DNA of 17,285 nucleotides from Alphaproteobacteria bacterium. Its GTDB lineage: Bacteria > Pseudomonadota > Alphaproteobacteria > Micavibrionales > Micavibrionaceae. Positions 7,112 to 13,161 of this stretch are shown piece by piece. A program made the position numbers and the translations under genes. Positions within the stretch are counted from its first letter, which is position 1. Every line of letters begins with the position of its first letter. The notes beneath the pieces are model-generated. The model worked only from the letters and a program-made list of their open reading frames with translations, made no database searches and had not been told where the DNA came from. The DNA lies in assembly GCA_023301785.1 (NCBI GenBank), contig JALZUF010000171.1:1-17285 (forward strand), given 5' to 3'.

Positions 7112-7399
7112 TTAGTCTTCCACAGCTTTCTTCGCTGCGCTCAAATGCGCGCCCAAATATTTACCGCGAACAGGATTGCCCGTGACTGTTTCGCCTTTAC
7201 GAACCAAAGCATCACCGACTCGGATGACAGGTGCCTTCACCTCTTGTGATTTTTGTTCTGCGGGCTTTGCTTCCTGATGAGGTGTTTTCACTTCAGGTGT
7301 TTTCACTTCAGGTGTTTTCACTTCAGGTGTTTCCACTTCAGGTGTTTCATTGGATTTTGCACCAGACTTGCGAGATTTATTATTTTGATTTCGTGACAT
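7112..7399 (-). CDS. Small Pro/Lys-rich protein with TPEVK tandem repeats, between V and W
   Basis: This 95-aa protein is not found between V and W in P2. Residues 1-17 are basic and polar (MSRNQNNKSRKSGAKSN); residues 19-40 are tandem pentads of TPEVE/TPEVK encoded by a 15-bp DNA repeat; residues 58-90 are a more ordered part, VIRVGDALVRKGETVTG then GKYLGAHLSAAKKA. The first part should be disordered and extended. The conserved-looking end could bind a baseplate protein. GAGGG lies about six bases before the ATG. It overlaps V by 20 bases and is one base from the W GTG, so it is clearly inside the baseplate operon. Function unknown. Confidence 0.75.
   Translation of the reverse strand: MSRNQNNKSRKSGAKSNETPEVETPEVKTPEVKTPEVKTPHQEAKPAEQKSQEVKAPVIRVGDALVRKGETVTGNPVRGKYLGAHLSAAKKAVED
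7280..7348. repeat. In-frame 15-bp tandem repeat, about 4.5 copies
   Basis: The plus-strand unit AGGTGTTTTCACTTC occurs exactly at 7280-7294, 7295-7309 and 7310-7324, with one change at 7325-7339 and a partial fifth copy from 7340. On the minus strand it encodes TPEVK pentads. Because the unit is a multiple of three, copy-number change would alter protein length without a frameshift. Confidence 0.95.
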
Positions 7400-8036
7400 T
7401 GGAACCCTCTATGATTTTCATGGTTTTCGGATTTACGGCATCGCCCACACGGGCAACTTTTTCACCGCCCGCGCCGCCCAGATTTATGGCAGGCGCGTCG
7501 ACGGTCACTGTGTCAGCTGAAACATTTACAGTTTTCGCAGTGACGGTAACTTCTGGCGCAGCGACTGAAACAGATGCATCCGCAATTAAATTAATGTCTT
7601 CTTTATCCAGAATGATTTCAGTCTTTCCGACCAGCAGCCGAACGGAACCATCAGTGTGAGGCTGAAGAACATAGGTGTGTTTCTTGCGGTCATAAGTAAA
7701 ATGGCCACCATCATTATGCGCTGTTGTGCTGACATCGGGGTCGATGGCAGGGGCTTGCGATTTATCGCTATAGACAGCAGGCATGACACGGCCCTGGTGA
7801 ATGTCACCATTTGGCGAAAAGACTGTGACACGTTCGCCAACTTCAGGCGCGGACCAGGTAACTTCAGCGCCCGCAGCACGGGCCGTGAACCAGTTCAGCC
7901 AGCCAGATGTCAATTCTTCACCGAACGAAACTTTGACCTTCGCTGCTTCATAGTCAGCTTCAGTTATAGTCCCATGACGGATGACGTTTTCAAACCTGCG
8001 TTCCAGTTCTGACATGCGCATTTCAAGATCAGACAT
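7380..8036 (-). CDS. V: Baseplate assembly protein V, tail spike (P2 V-like)
   Basis: The 218-aa product should form the membrane-piercing spike at the tip of the contractile tail. Residues 1-110 include LERRFENVIRHGTITEADYE and an OB-fold-type region with FGEELTSGWLNWF and VGERVTVFSPNG. Residues about 145-210 are a repetitive valine/threonine beta-prism region (ASVSVAAPEVTVTAKTVNVS), as in P2 gpV. P2 V is 211 aa. The start MSDLEMRMSEL at 8036 is preferred over 8084 because GGGAG lies about eight bases upstream and the longer frame lies inside the previous gene. The 3' end overlaps the Pro/Lys-rich gene by 20 bases. Confidence 0.92.
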   Translation of the reverse strand: MSDLEMRMSELERRFENVIRHGTITEADYEAAKVKVSFGEELTSGWLNWFTARAAGAEVTWSAPEVGERVTVFSPNGDIHQGRVMPAVYSDKSQAPAIDPDVSTTAHNDGGHFTYDRKKHTYVLQPHTDGSVRLLVGKTEIILDKEDINLIADASVSVAAPEVTVTAKTVNVSADTVTVDAPAINLGGAGGEKVARVGDAVNPKTMKIIEGSNVTKSK

Positions 8037-8604
8037 CAGATGCGCTCCCGTTATTTTTGGGGCCAGAAATCTGGACGTAATCATCTACATGCGCCGCGCC
8101 AATTTCAGGGGCAAAGCTTAGATATAATTCAGAAGGAAGAACGCCTGCTTCAACCTTAGAAGACAGCGTGACACTATTAGTCCAATGGATTGCCCACATC
8201 GCAACGCCCTGCTTGTCATCACCACTGCCATAAAGATTATCTGCGGCAATGTCTTCTGCTGGGCCAATGCCTTCGCCCAGGGCAGCAGTTGGAAGCGCGA
8301 TTAATATTTCAGCAACCATGTTCAGTGCCGCCGCGGCGCGGTCACTGGCTTTCAAGTCTTCACCGACTGTGTTTTTTGCTGTTAGAACCAGAACAGTTTT
8401 GACCTGGCAATCAAGCTGCCCACCTGAAGAAATAGGCTCACGGATTGACGGCATCGCAACATGAACTGAAGGGGCCTTCACGCGGAACTTGTCCAGTTCT
8501 TCACGGGTGAAACGTCCAGGGTGCGGTTTGCACTCAGCCAGTTTTGGCATCAGCGTTTTAATCGTTTCAACGACACTGGCCTGCATTTTTACAAGCGCGC
8601 TCAC
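8029..8604 (-). CDS. Mu gp37-like protein, DUF1834
   Basis: This 191-aa protein fits the DUF1834 (Mu gp37) family in length and layout: KMQASVVETIKTLMPKLAE at the start, HVAMPSIREPISSGGQLDCQ, VLVLTAKNTVGEDLKASDRA, and a C-terminal VDDYVQISGP. The family is thought to act at the head-tail joint (tail terminator-like), which is inference. The start is a GTG overlapping the previous stop (GTGA), with no clear Shine-Dalgarno, so coupling would be needed; an ATG six codons in (8586) is the alternative. It overlaps the start of V by eight bases. It is the last Mu-type gene before the P2-type tail module. Confidence 0.82.
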   Translation of the reverse strand: MSALVKMQASVVETIKTLMPKLAECKPHPGRFTREELDKFRVKAPSVHVAMPSIREPISSGGQLDCQVKTVLVLTAKNTVGEDLKASDRAAAALNMVAEILIALPTAALGEGIGPAEDIAADNLYGSGDDKQGVAMWAIHWTNSVTLSSKVEAGVLPSELYLSFAPEIGAAHVDDYVQISGPKNNGSASDV

Positions 8605-9053
8605 AACTGAAGGCTTTGCAGATAAGTGATGACCACGTCTTCGATTTCGCTAGCGTTGTCATCAGACACGCCCAGGAAGGGGCGCGCCAGAAGTTCTGGC
8701 TTGCCCACATCCTGTCCGCCGAACTGTTGGATCGCAGCGTAAACCATAGGCGAACCGACAACAGCTTCTGCGCCGCGCTGTTCACCGAATATTGTGTCGA
8801 GTAGGTCGCCTTCGCCTTGTAGCAGGCTTTGTCCTGAATGACGTGTTTCTGCATAGCCTGGCGACCACTGTGCCCAGGGCGTTCCATCTGGCGCGGCCTT
8901 TTCTTCCTGGATGCGGCGGCGTGTTTGTGACTCGATAATGGCGGCAACTGTGCCAGTAATGACAGCAGGCTCTATTAGTCCAGCAATGCTGTTCAAAGTC
9001 ACAGCAGCAGCGTCCAACTGCGCAACGTCATATGTTAAAGCAACACCAGCCAT
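8601..9053 (-). CDS. Virion morphogenesis / tail completion protein (P2 S, Mu G-like)
   Basis: The 150-aa protein carries the Phage_tail_S / virion morphogenesis pattern: RIQEEKAAPDGTPWAQWSPG, YAETRHSGQSLLQGEGDLLD, then VVGSPMVYAAIQQFGGQ and LLARPFLGVSDD. In P2, gpS acts in finishing the tail for joining to the head; in Mu, gpG is the relative. In Mu this gene lies between F and I, whereas here it sits after the gp36-like gene, as S does in P2 just before V. The stop TGA overlaps the next GTG (GTGA), and the start abuts the gp36-like stop. Confidence 0.9.
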   Translation of the reverse strand: MAGVALTYDVAQLDAAAVTLNSIAGLIEPAVITGTVAAIIESQTRRRIQEEKAAPDGTPWAQWSPGYAETRHSGQSLLQGEGDLLDTIFGEQRGAEAVVGSPMVYAAIQQFGGQDVGKPELLARPFLGVSDDNASEIEDVVITYLQSLQL

Positions 9054-9467
9054 CTATAAGTCCCGCATTGCTTTGCGCGAAAACATCTTTGCACTGCCAG
9101 TCGTAATCACTGGGCGCGCAGATACTTTGCCTGGCGGTGTTGGCAATCCAAGTGATGCACGGCCAGCAGACACATCTTTAAGCCATATTATAGCGTCCTT
9201 ATAACGCTTTTCGATTGTCTCAGTCAGCGTGTCTGCCGTGTTGCTCATTTCATAAACGGCAATATCGATGCAGGATGTTTTCAAAATATCAGGAACAGAA
9301 GGCAGCGGCAGTCTGTGACGGGTGCCCAGATAGCTGTCTATTTTTGCAGTAGCAGCATCCAGCGCCTTTGTGACTTTCGCATCATCGATGGTCCCGTCCA
9401 CACCCGCAGCAGGATATAAGGCATCTAAGCCATATTTTTCTGTGATGTCTAAGCGGGACGCGTACAT
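9054..9467 (-). CDS. Head-tail connector protein, DUF1320 (Mu gp36-like)
   Basis: This 137-aa protein matches the DUF1320 pattern: YASRLDITEKYG at the start, then KVTKALDAATAKIDSYLGTRHRLPLP, ILKTSCIDIAVYEM, and EKRYKDAIIWLKDVSAGRASLG. These helices resemble gp6-type connector proteins that sit under the portal. Mu gp36 has similar length. The ATG at 9467 follows the previous stop by three bases, with only CAGG as a weak ribosome site, so coupling is likely. The TAG stop directly abuts the next ATG. Confidence 0.88.
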   Translation of the reverse strand: MYASRLDITEKYGLDALYPAAGVDGTIDDAKVTKALDAATAKIDSYLGTRHRLPLPSVPDILKTSCIDIAVYEMSNTADTLTETIEKRYKDAIIWLKDVSAGRASLGLPTPPGKVSARPVITTGSAKMFSRKAMRDL

Positions 9468-9470
9468 TTT

Positions 9471-9737
9471 TTAAACCTGGAATTCGCGGTCGAATTCAGG
9501 CTGCTTCTGGTCTTCAGCAACATCTGATGTGTCTGTGACGACTAGGCGAACCCAGCGTCCTTCCATTGGTGTGATGGTCGCCTTGCAGGTGATGCCGCTG
9601 ACACGTTCCACGACTGCTTCTTCGACCTTAGTTTCAATGTCGCGCAGGTTTTCATCTGAAAATTCTTTATTAGTCAGCCCCATTGATACGATTGAAAGCT
9701 GGCTATCTGTTGCGGTTGCAATATTGTAAGGTTTCAT
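9471..9737 (-). CDS. Hypothetical small protein between the capsid and completion genes
   Basis: I do not recognise this 88-aa acidic protein. It begins MKPYNIATATDSQLSIVSMG, has a predicted helix DENLRDIETKVEEAVVERV, then a strand-rich part (TCKATITPMEGRWVRLVVTD) and ends FDREFQV. AAAGG lies about seven bases upstream of the ATG, which supports the start, and the DUF1320 gene follows after three bases. In Mu the gp35 gene is followed directly by gp36, so this is an extra gene at that point. A small head-completion or adaptor role would fit the place but is a guess. No cysteines in pairs, no membrane segment. Confidence 0.65.
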   Translation of the reverse strand: MKPYNIATATDSQLSIVSMGLTNKEFSDENLRDIETKVEEAVVERVSGITCKATITPMEGRWVRLVVTDTSDVAEDQKQPEFDREFQV

Positions 9738-9767
9738 GTTCTTGCCTTTGTTAAATTGTAAAATGAC

Positions 9768-9797
9768 GGACCAGCAGGATATGACAAAAGCTGGCCC
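9768..9797 (-). other. Second hairpin in the same gap
   Basis: As minus-strand RNA, GGGCCAGC can pair with GCUGGUCC with one G-U, leaving a 14-base loop. With the perfect hairpin at 9829-9849 it makes two consecutive stem-loops in a 130-base gap. Purpose unknown. Confidence 0.35.
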
Positions 9798-9828
9798 GCC
9801 ATACCCGTCCCCTGGGTTCTGTGCGTAG

Positions 9829-9849
9829 CTGCCGCGAAGATCGCGGCAG
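9829..9849 (-). terminator. Perfect 8-bp hairpin after the gp35-like gene
   Basis: CTGCCGCG and CGCGGCAG pair perfectly around a five-base loop, 18 bases after the gp35-like stop. There is no run of T after it on the minus strand, so it is not a classic intrinsic terminator. It may slow or process the late transcript between the capsid and completion genes. Confidence 0.45.
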
Positions 9850-9867
9850 GAATGTAAGCGAGGCTAA

Positions 9868-10317
9868 TTAAGTCTTGATGCCCAGCTGTTTGCGTTCATC
9901 ATCGGCTGTTGTTTTAGCTTCAGCCACAGCATCAGCATGAACTGACTTCGCTGTTTCAAATGCAGCTTTAGTTGCTTGGATGGCTTCGATTTGTTCTGGC
10001 GTCTTAGTTTTTCCGCCAGCTTTCTTCGCGTCATCAAATGCCTTTTTGAACGGCTTAAGAACATCATCAGCTTCTAACTTCGAAGCTTTGAATTCACCAT
10101 CGATACGCTTTGCATCCTCTGATGCCTTCGATTTGTCGCCTGCCTTGGCCTCTGTCATGGTGACACGCGGGTCATCTTCCAAAGACTTCAGGTTCTGCTT
10201 TGTCAAAGTATCGGATGCCACGACGACCATCTTGCCGCTTGAAAGGTCCAAGCCCCCGCGCCGGTAAGAACCGGACACGGCTGCAATTATGGATAGCTGT
10301 TTAATCGCGGCGGCCAT
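9868..10317 (-). CDS. Mu gp35-like protein (FluMu N-terminal domain) with charged coiled-coil tail
   Basis: Residues 1-55 follow the FluMu/Mu gp35 pattern: IIAAVSGSYRRGGLDLSSGK, then VVVASDTLTKQNLKSLEDDP and RVTM, similar to other Mu-like prophage proteins encoded just after the major capsid gene. The remaining 95 residues are Lys/Asp/Ala-rich and likely helical (for example KASEDAKRIDGEFKAS and AFDDAKKAGGKTKT), ending ERKQLGIKT. The role in the particle is not established; position suggests a head or neck component. The ATG overlaps the capsid stop. It is followed by the 130-base gap with hairpins. Confidence 0.78.
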   Translation of the reverse strand: MAAAIKQLSIIAAVSGSYRRGGLDLSSGKMVVVASDTLTKQNLKSLEDDPRVTMTEAKAGDKSKASEDAKRIDGEFKASKLEADDVLKPFKKAFDDAKKAGGKTKTPEQIEAIQATKAAFETAKSVHADAVAEAKTTADDERKQLGIKT

Positions 10318-11249
10318 TACTTAAGACGCGGCGCAACTAGAAGTGTGAACGCTCCCTGAAGCGGGTTGTGTTCTTTGACGATGGAATCGTCCGCCTGAAC
10401 AACAGGCAGTTCTTTCGCATCCACAATCTTGCTGCCCGCAACGCGGTTCGACCGGCCAACTAGCAAGACGTTCGGTGAAACACCTAGTTCTTCGCCTTCA
10501 TTGTCGACATAACCTTCCATGATTTCACGGGCGCGGGCTACGTTTTCAGCAGTCAGCGGCGCGTTCGAAGCATAGGCCAGCTGCCACATTCCAAACCCTG
10601 CATTTCCGCGATGACGTGTGCCAAATAAATATTCGTCTTTCATAAACACAACATTCGCAGATGCGTTGCCTTCAGCATCGACAGATGTGAATTCCACATT
10701 CGTTCGTTTCTGATAAATGAAAGGCTTCAGCGGCGCAGATGTGTCTAGCAAATACCAAGTTGGACCAGTGCCATCTTGCTTGTTAGAAACTTCCGCTTCT
10801 TTACCATCACGCCCGACAGGATGTTCATGGTCGAAAAAATTCTGACCATCAAAGCAGCGAGTTGTGAAGCCTGCTGGGATTAGCTGGAAGATCAGTTTGT
10901 CTGGATGTTTGGCAGCGCGGTCCGCTAGCTGTGAGGTCCGCACATTATATGACCCCATGTTACCGTCTTCGACGTGGGTGCGCTTGACTCCGATAGTGCC
11001 TTCAAACAATTTGTTTTCGATGCGATAGCCCTGTTCAGACAGGCGGCGGATGTGACGGTCGCCAATCCATTCGCGGATGCCTGGGATGTCGCTTAACCAG
11101 TCATAGTTGTTGCCGCCTGTTGTCGACGGAACTTCTGTCGCCAATTCAGGCCACATTGTTTCGACGCCATCAAAGACATCCTGGAACTGTGTTTGTAATC
11201 CGCCGCGAATAGCTGACAGGATTTCTGGGGTGATTAAAATAGGGTCCAT
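10317..11249 (-). CDS. Major capsid protein, Mu gpT-like
   Basis: This 310-aa protein builds the icosahedral shell (HK97 fold expected). Typical Mu gpT family features are the N-terminal TPEILSAIRGGLQTQFQDVF helix, MWPELATEVPS, the YDWLSDIPGIREWIGDR motif, NKLFEGTIGVKRTHVEDG, then CFDGQNFFDHEHP and late PNVLLVGRSNRV and NPLQGAFTLLVAPRLK. Mu gpT is about 305 aa, so the length fits once the start is placed at MDPILITPEIL (11249); the longer frame to 11318 overlaps the upstream gene and has no family match. A purine-rich AAAGAG lies about seven bases before the ATG. Its stop shares a base with the gp35-like ATG (TAATG). Maturation cleavage by the upstream protease cannot be judged here. Confidence 0.95.
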   Translation of the reverse strand: MDPILITPEILSAIRGGLQTQFQDVFDGVETMWPELATEVPSTTGGNNYDWLSDIPGIREWIGDRHIRRLSEQGYRIENKLFEGTIGVKRTHVEDGNMGSYNVRTSQLADRAAKHPDKLIFQLIPAGFTTRCFDGQNFFDHEHPVGRDGKEAEVSNKQDGTGPTWYLLDTSAPLKPFIYQKRTNVEFTSVDAEGNASANVVFMKDEYLFGTRHRGNAGFGMWQLAYASNAPLTAENVARAREIMEGYVDNEGEELGVSPNVLLVGRSNRVAGSKIVDAKELPVVQADDSIVKEHNPLQGAFTLLVAPRLK

Positions 11250-11274
11250 AGTTTTTCTCTTTTGAAAATGGGGG

Positions 11275-11676
11275 TTAGATAAATTTGATCCAGACGCCAT
11301 CGGCATCAACATCGACAACAGTGCCAGCGACAGAACGGCCAGCAGCGGCAGATGAAACAGTCACATCATCCTTGATGTAACAAGCCTTCATGATGTGCGC
11401 GCGAGTGACCGGCGCGACTGGGTCATTGTCATAACGACTGGCATCATCAACACGGGTGATGACAGTTTGTGCGCCATCAGCTCCGCCCGTATTATCTGCG
11501 GAAGTATGAGCGCGGCCAACGCATGTCAGGCCTTCACCTTCAATTCCAGCAAGGGCAAAGCCGTCTGAATTAATAACGGTTAGACCGCCTTCATGAATTA
11601 CTGCGCCAGCCAGAACCATGTGTGATACGGCAGACAGCATGCGGGTTGTGATTACACGTCTTTTTGTAAGTGCCAT
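11275..11676 (-). CDS. Putative capsid decoration protein (DUF2190-like)
   Basis: The 133-aa product lies between the protease/scaffold and the major capsid protein, where many phages encode a head-stabilising decoration protein. It begins with basic MALTKRRVITTRML, then alternating small and hydrophobic residues (MVLAGAVIHEGGLTVIN) and ends GTVVDVDADGVWIKFI, a glycine/valine beta-rich pattern like DUF2190-type small head proteins. No catalytic motif is seen. Its ATG follows the previous stop by three bases and has the GGAGCCT leader at a five-base spacing. The C-terminal GVWIKFI would be a buried strand. Family placement is by pattern and position and is only moderately sure. Confidence 0.65.
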   Translation of the reverse strand: MALTKRRVITTRMLSAVSHMVLAGAVIHEGGLTVINSDGFALAGIEGEGLTCVGRAHTSADNTGGADGAQTVITRVDDASRYDNDPVAPVTRAHIMKACYIKDDVTVSSAAAGRSVAGTVVDVDADGVWIKFI

Positions 11677-11679
11677 TGT

Positions 11680-12276
11680 CTAGGCTCCCTTTGATTTTTT
11701 GTTAGCGAGGAATTTTGCCTGGTCGATATTCATTGACCGACAGACAGTGATTTCAGCAGCAGAAAGCTGCGCGCCAGCAGTTGCAGGCGTATTCAATGAA
11801 GCGTCCGCAGCTGTTGCCACGACCTTTGGCCCTGTCTTTGCGAAGTCCTTAAAAGCAGTGAAGCCTTTTACGGTGCTACACATAGAGACATAATGAGCGC
11901 GGGAAGCAGGCGCGATGCGCGCTGTGGCGATTGCGGCGTCAACAGCTTCTGAAACTTCCGCTTCAGTTGGCGCAGCTTCTTCTGCGGTTTCAAACCCAGC
12001 CAGCTTTTCCACGGCTGCATCATAGTCAGCGCGCGGAACATAGTCTGTCAGATCAGGCGTGTCGCCAGTTGCAGCAGCAGCAGCGCCTTCAGGGCCGCCG
12101 CCTGTGCCAGCAGCAGCAGCTTCTGCTTCAGCAGCAGCGGCGGCCTTGGCTTCCGCGTCTGTTTCAGCAGCAGGTTTAGCCGTAGCTTCGCCAGCGGCTG
12201 CCAGAATGTCTTCGACGCTGGCATCATCAGCCAGGCCATAAAGTGTGCGCATCTGCGCGAGTTGGGTTTCATCCAC
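11680..12276 (-). CDS. Nested scaffold protein, in-frame internal start (Mu Z-like)
   Basis: Inside the protease gene, and in the same frame, a GTG at 12276 (codon 185) is preceded by AAAGGAG with a spacing of six bases, a stronger ribosome site than that of the full-length gene. Starting there gives a 198-aa protein made only of the scaffold part (VDETQLAQMRTLYGLADDAS onward) with no protease residues. This matches the Mu arrangement in which scaffold gpZ is made from within I. The signal is visible in the sequence; production of the shorter protein is inference. The linker contains many GCA/GCT alanine triplets. Confidence 0.7.
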   Translation of the reverse strand: MDETQLAQMRTLYGLADDASVEDILAAAGEATAKPAAETDAEAKAAAAAEAEAAAAGTGGGPEGAAAAATGDTPDLTDYVPRADYDAAVEKLAGFETAEEAAPTEAEVSEAVDAAIATARIAPASRAHYVSMCSTVKGFTAFKDFAKTGPKVVATAADASLNTPATAGAQLSAAEITVCRSMNIDQAKFLANKKSKGA

Positions 12277-12828
12277 AATGGACTCCTTTGATTTCGTCTT
12301 AAGGTTTTGAGAGTTGCCAGAGGTTTCTGACCGCGCAACGGCGGGCATGGTCATGGCGGGCTGATTGACCAATCCAACAGATACAAAACCCAGAATAGTG
12401 TTTTGCGCGTCTGTCATGAATGCGGGGGATAAATAACGATAATGTTTTTTAGCAAGAACATCCTGGCCGTGGTCAGTCCATTCTATACGGCCCCAGATGG
12501 CACCTTCGCGAAGGTCTAACTCTTTGACCCAGCCATGTGCTTCTGGGTCCCAGTTCGAATAAACGCTGTCATGATTTGTGTCGACCATGATTTCAACAGG
12601 GTCTGCATTGTATTGATCGACAAGCGCCTGCGGGTCTGGGTTAAGATATGCCCTTCCATCGCGGGCATCTATTTTTTCACCGGCAGGCAAAATCATATTC
12701 CATGAAATCGAGACTTCAGCATCATTGGCTGGAACTTCTGCGATTGATAAGACGTTCAGAACATGAACGTGGTCAGGAAGAGTGCGATCAGTGTGGCTGG
12801 CCGAATTTATAAGGGACTGTTTTGTCAT
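11680..12828 (-). CDS. Mu I-like prohead protease with fused scaffold region
   Basis: This 382-aa protein should be the capsid maturation protease and internal scaffold of a Mu-type head. Residues about 20-165 carry the protease (Mu-like_Pro type): VDTNHDS with H86 as likely catalytic histidine, followed by YRYLSPAF with S134 as likely nucleophile, then a hydrophobic ILGFVSVGLVNQPA segment. Residues about 185-382 form the scaffold: a helical start, an alanine/glutamate/glycine-rich low-complexity linker (about 205-260), and a helical C-terminus. Length and order match Mu gpI (protease plus scaffold). AGGGA lies almost against the ATG at 12828, so the start signal is weak; the upstream gap may hold its own promoter. 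Its stop at 11680 lies in the GGAGCCT leader of the next gene. A strong internal start at 12276 is annotated separately. Confidence 0.9.
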   Translation of the reverse strand: MTKQSLINSASHTDRTLPDHVHVLNVLSIAEVPANDAEVSISWNMILPAGEKIDARDGRAYLNPDPQALVDQYNADPVEIMVDTNHDSVYSNWDPEAHGWVKELDLREGAIWGRIEWTDHGQDVLAKKHYRYLSPAFMTDAQNTILGFVSVGLVNQPAMTMPAVARSETSGNSQNLKTKSKESIVDETQLAQMRTLYGLADDASVEDILAAAGEATAKPAAETDAEAKAAAAAEAEAAAAGTGGGPEGAAAAATGDTPDLTDYVPRADYDAAVEKLAGFETAEEAAPTEAEVSEAVDAAIATARIAPASRAHYVSMCSTVKGFTAFKDFAKTGPKVVATAADASLNTPATAGAQLSAAEITVCRSMNIDQAKFLANKKSKGA

Positions 12829-13008
12829 TCCCTGAACTTAACCAGGACGTAAACTATATCAGCGCTGTCAGATGTCAGCTTTATGCAGAAAGTTTAAAAA
12901 GCTAAATCCTCTTAGCCGCATGACAATGGCTTATAAATTGTCAGGGCGCAATGATGATACATATTTTTTTTAAAAACGGCCACAGACCTGCTTAAGAGGG
13001 CTTAAACT
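12829..13008 (-). other. AT-rich intergenic region between the F-like and protease genes
   Basis: These 180 bases are the longest gap in the window and are more AT-rich than their neighbours. On the minus strand they contain a short TTAAG/CTTAA hairpin (13005-12992), a weak GGTC/GGCC hairpin followed by a T-run (about 12990-12972), an A/T-rich stretch, and a TGACAAT/ATTGTCA inverted repeat (12943-12921). I see no convincing ORF and no clear -35/-10 pair. It may carry a promoter, attenuator or operator for the capsid genes, or be a recombination scar. Confidence 0.5.
12921..12943. promoter_or_regulatory. Inverted repeat TGACAAT-N9-ATTGTCA, possible operator or RNA hairpin
   Basis: Perfect 7-bp arms at 12921-12927 and 12937-12943 flank a 9-base spacer, within the only sizeable gap upstream of the capsid block. 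The symmetry fits a dimeric regulator site or a short stem-loop. No cognate regulator is visible in the window, so the function is open. Confidence 0.4.
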
Positions 13009-13161
13009 TCAGATTTGCACGGGGATTTGGATGTAGTTTGCAGGTTTTTCCAAAAATTGTTGCTTTCTTAGTACATAAAAGCTATCTAACGCCCGTCCAG
13101 AGTCATTCGGCAAACCAGTCTTGAGCTGCGCAGGGTCGCCGACCTGCATGGACATTATCAT
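13009..13161 (-). CDS. Small hypothetical protein coupled to the F-like gene
   Basis: I do not recognise this 50-aa product (begins MIMSMQVGDPAQLKTGL, ends YIQIPVQI). Evidence that it is real is positional. Its ATG overlaps the F-like stop as ATGA, and GGAAGG lies about eight bases upstream of that ATG. The frame is also open further upstream to a TTG at 13200, but the ATG with its Shine-Dalgarno is the better start. No membrane segment, cysteine pair or signal is visible. Since it follows a head protein ending in a toxin-like domain, one idea is an immunity or accessory peptide; nothing in the sequence itself shows that. It could also be a non-functional remnant, because a 180-base non-coding gap follows it. 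Confidence 0.5.
   Translation of the reverse strand: MIMSMQVGDPAQLKTGLPNDSGRALDSFYVLRKQQFLEKPANYIQIPVQI

Noticed and set aside
7280..7348. Tandem repeat considered as a CRISPR array or iteron
   Set aside because: There are no spacers between the 15-bp units and the repeat keeps a protein frame, so it is a coding tandem repeat.
9829..9849. Hairpin as a classic rho-independent terminator
   Set aside because: There is no T-run after the stem on either strand; kept only as a tentative terminator or processing hairpin.
12048..12338. Open frames on both strands over the alanine-rich part of the protease/scaffold gene
   Set aside because: GCA/GCT triplet runs remain open in several frames, giving low-complexity Leu/Gln/Arg/Ala products; only the scaffold frame makes sense.
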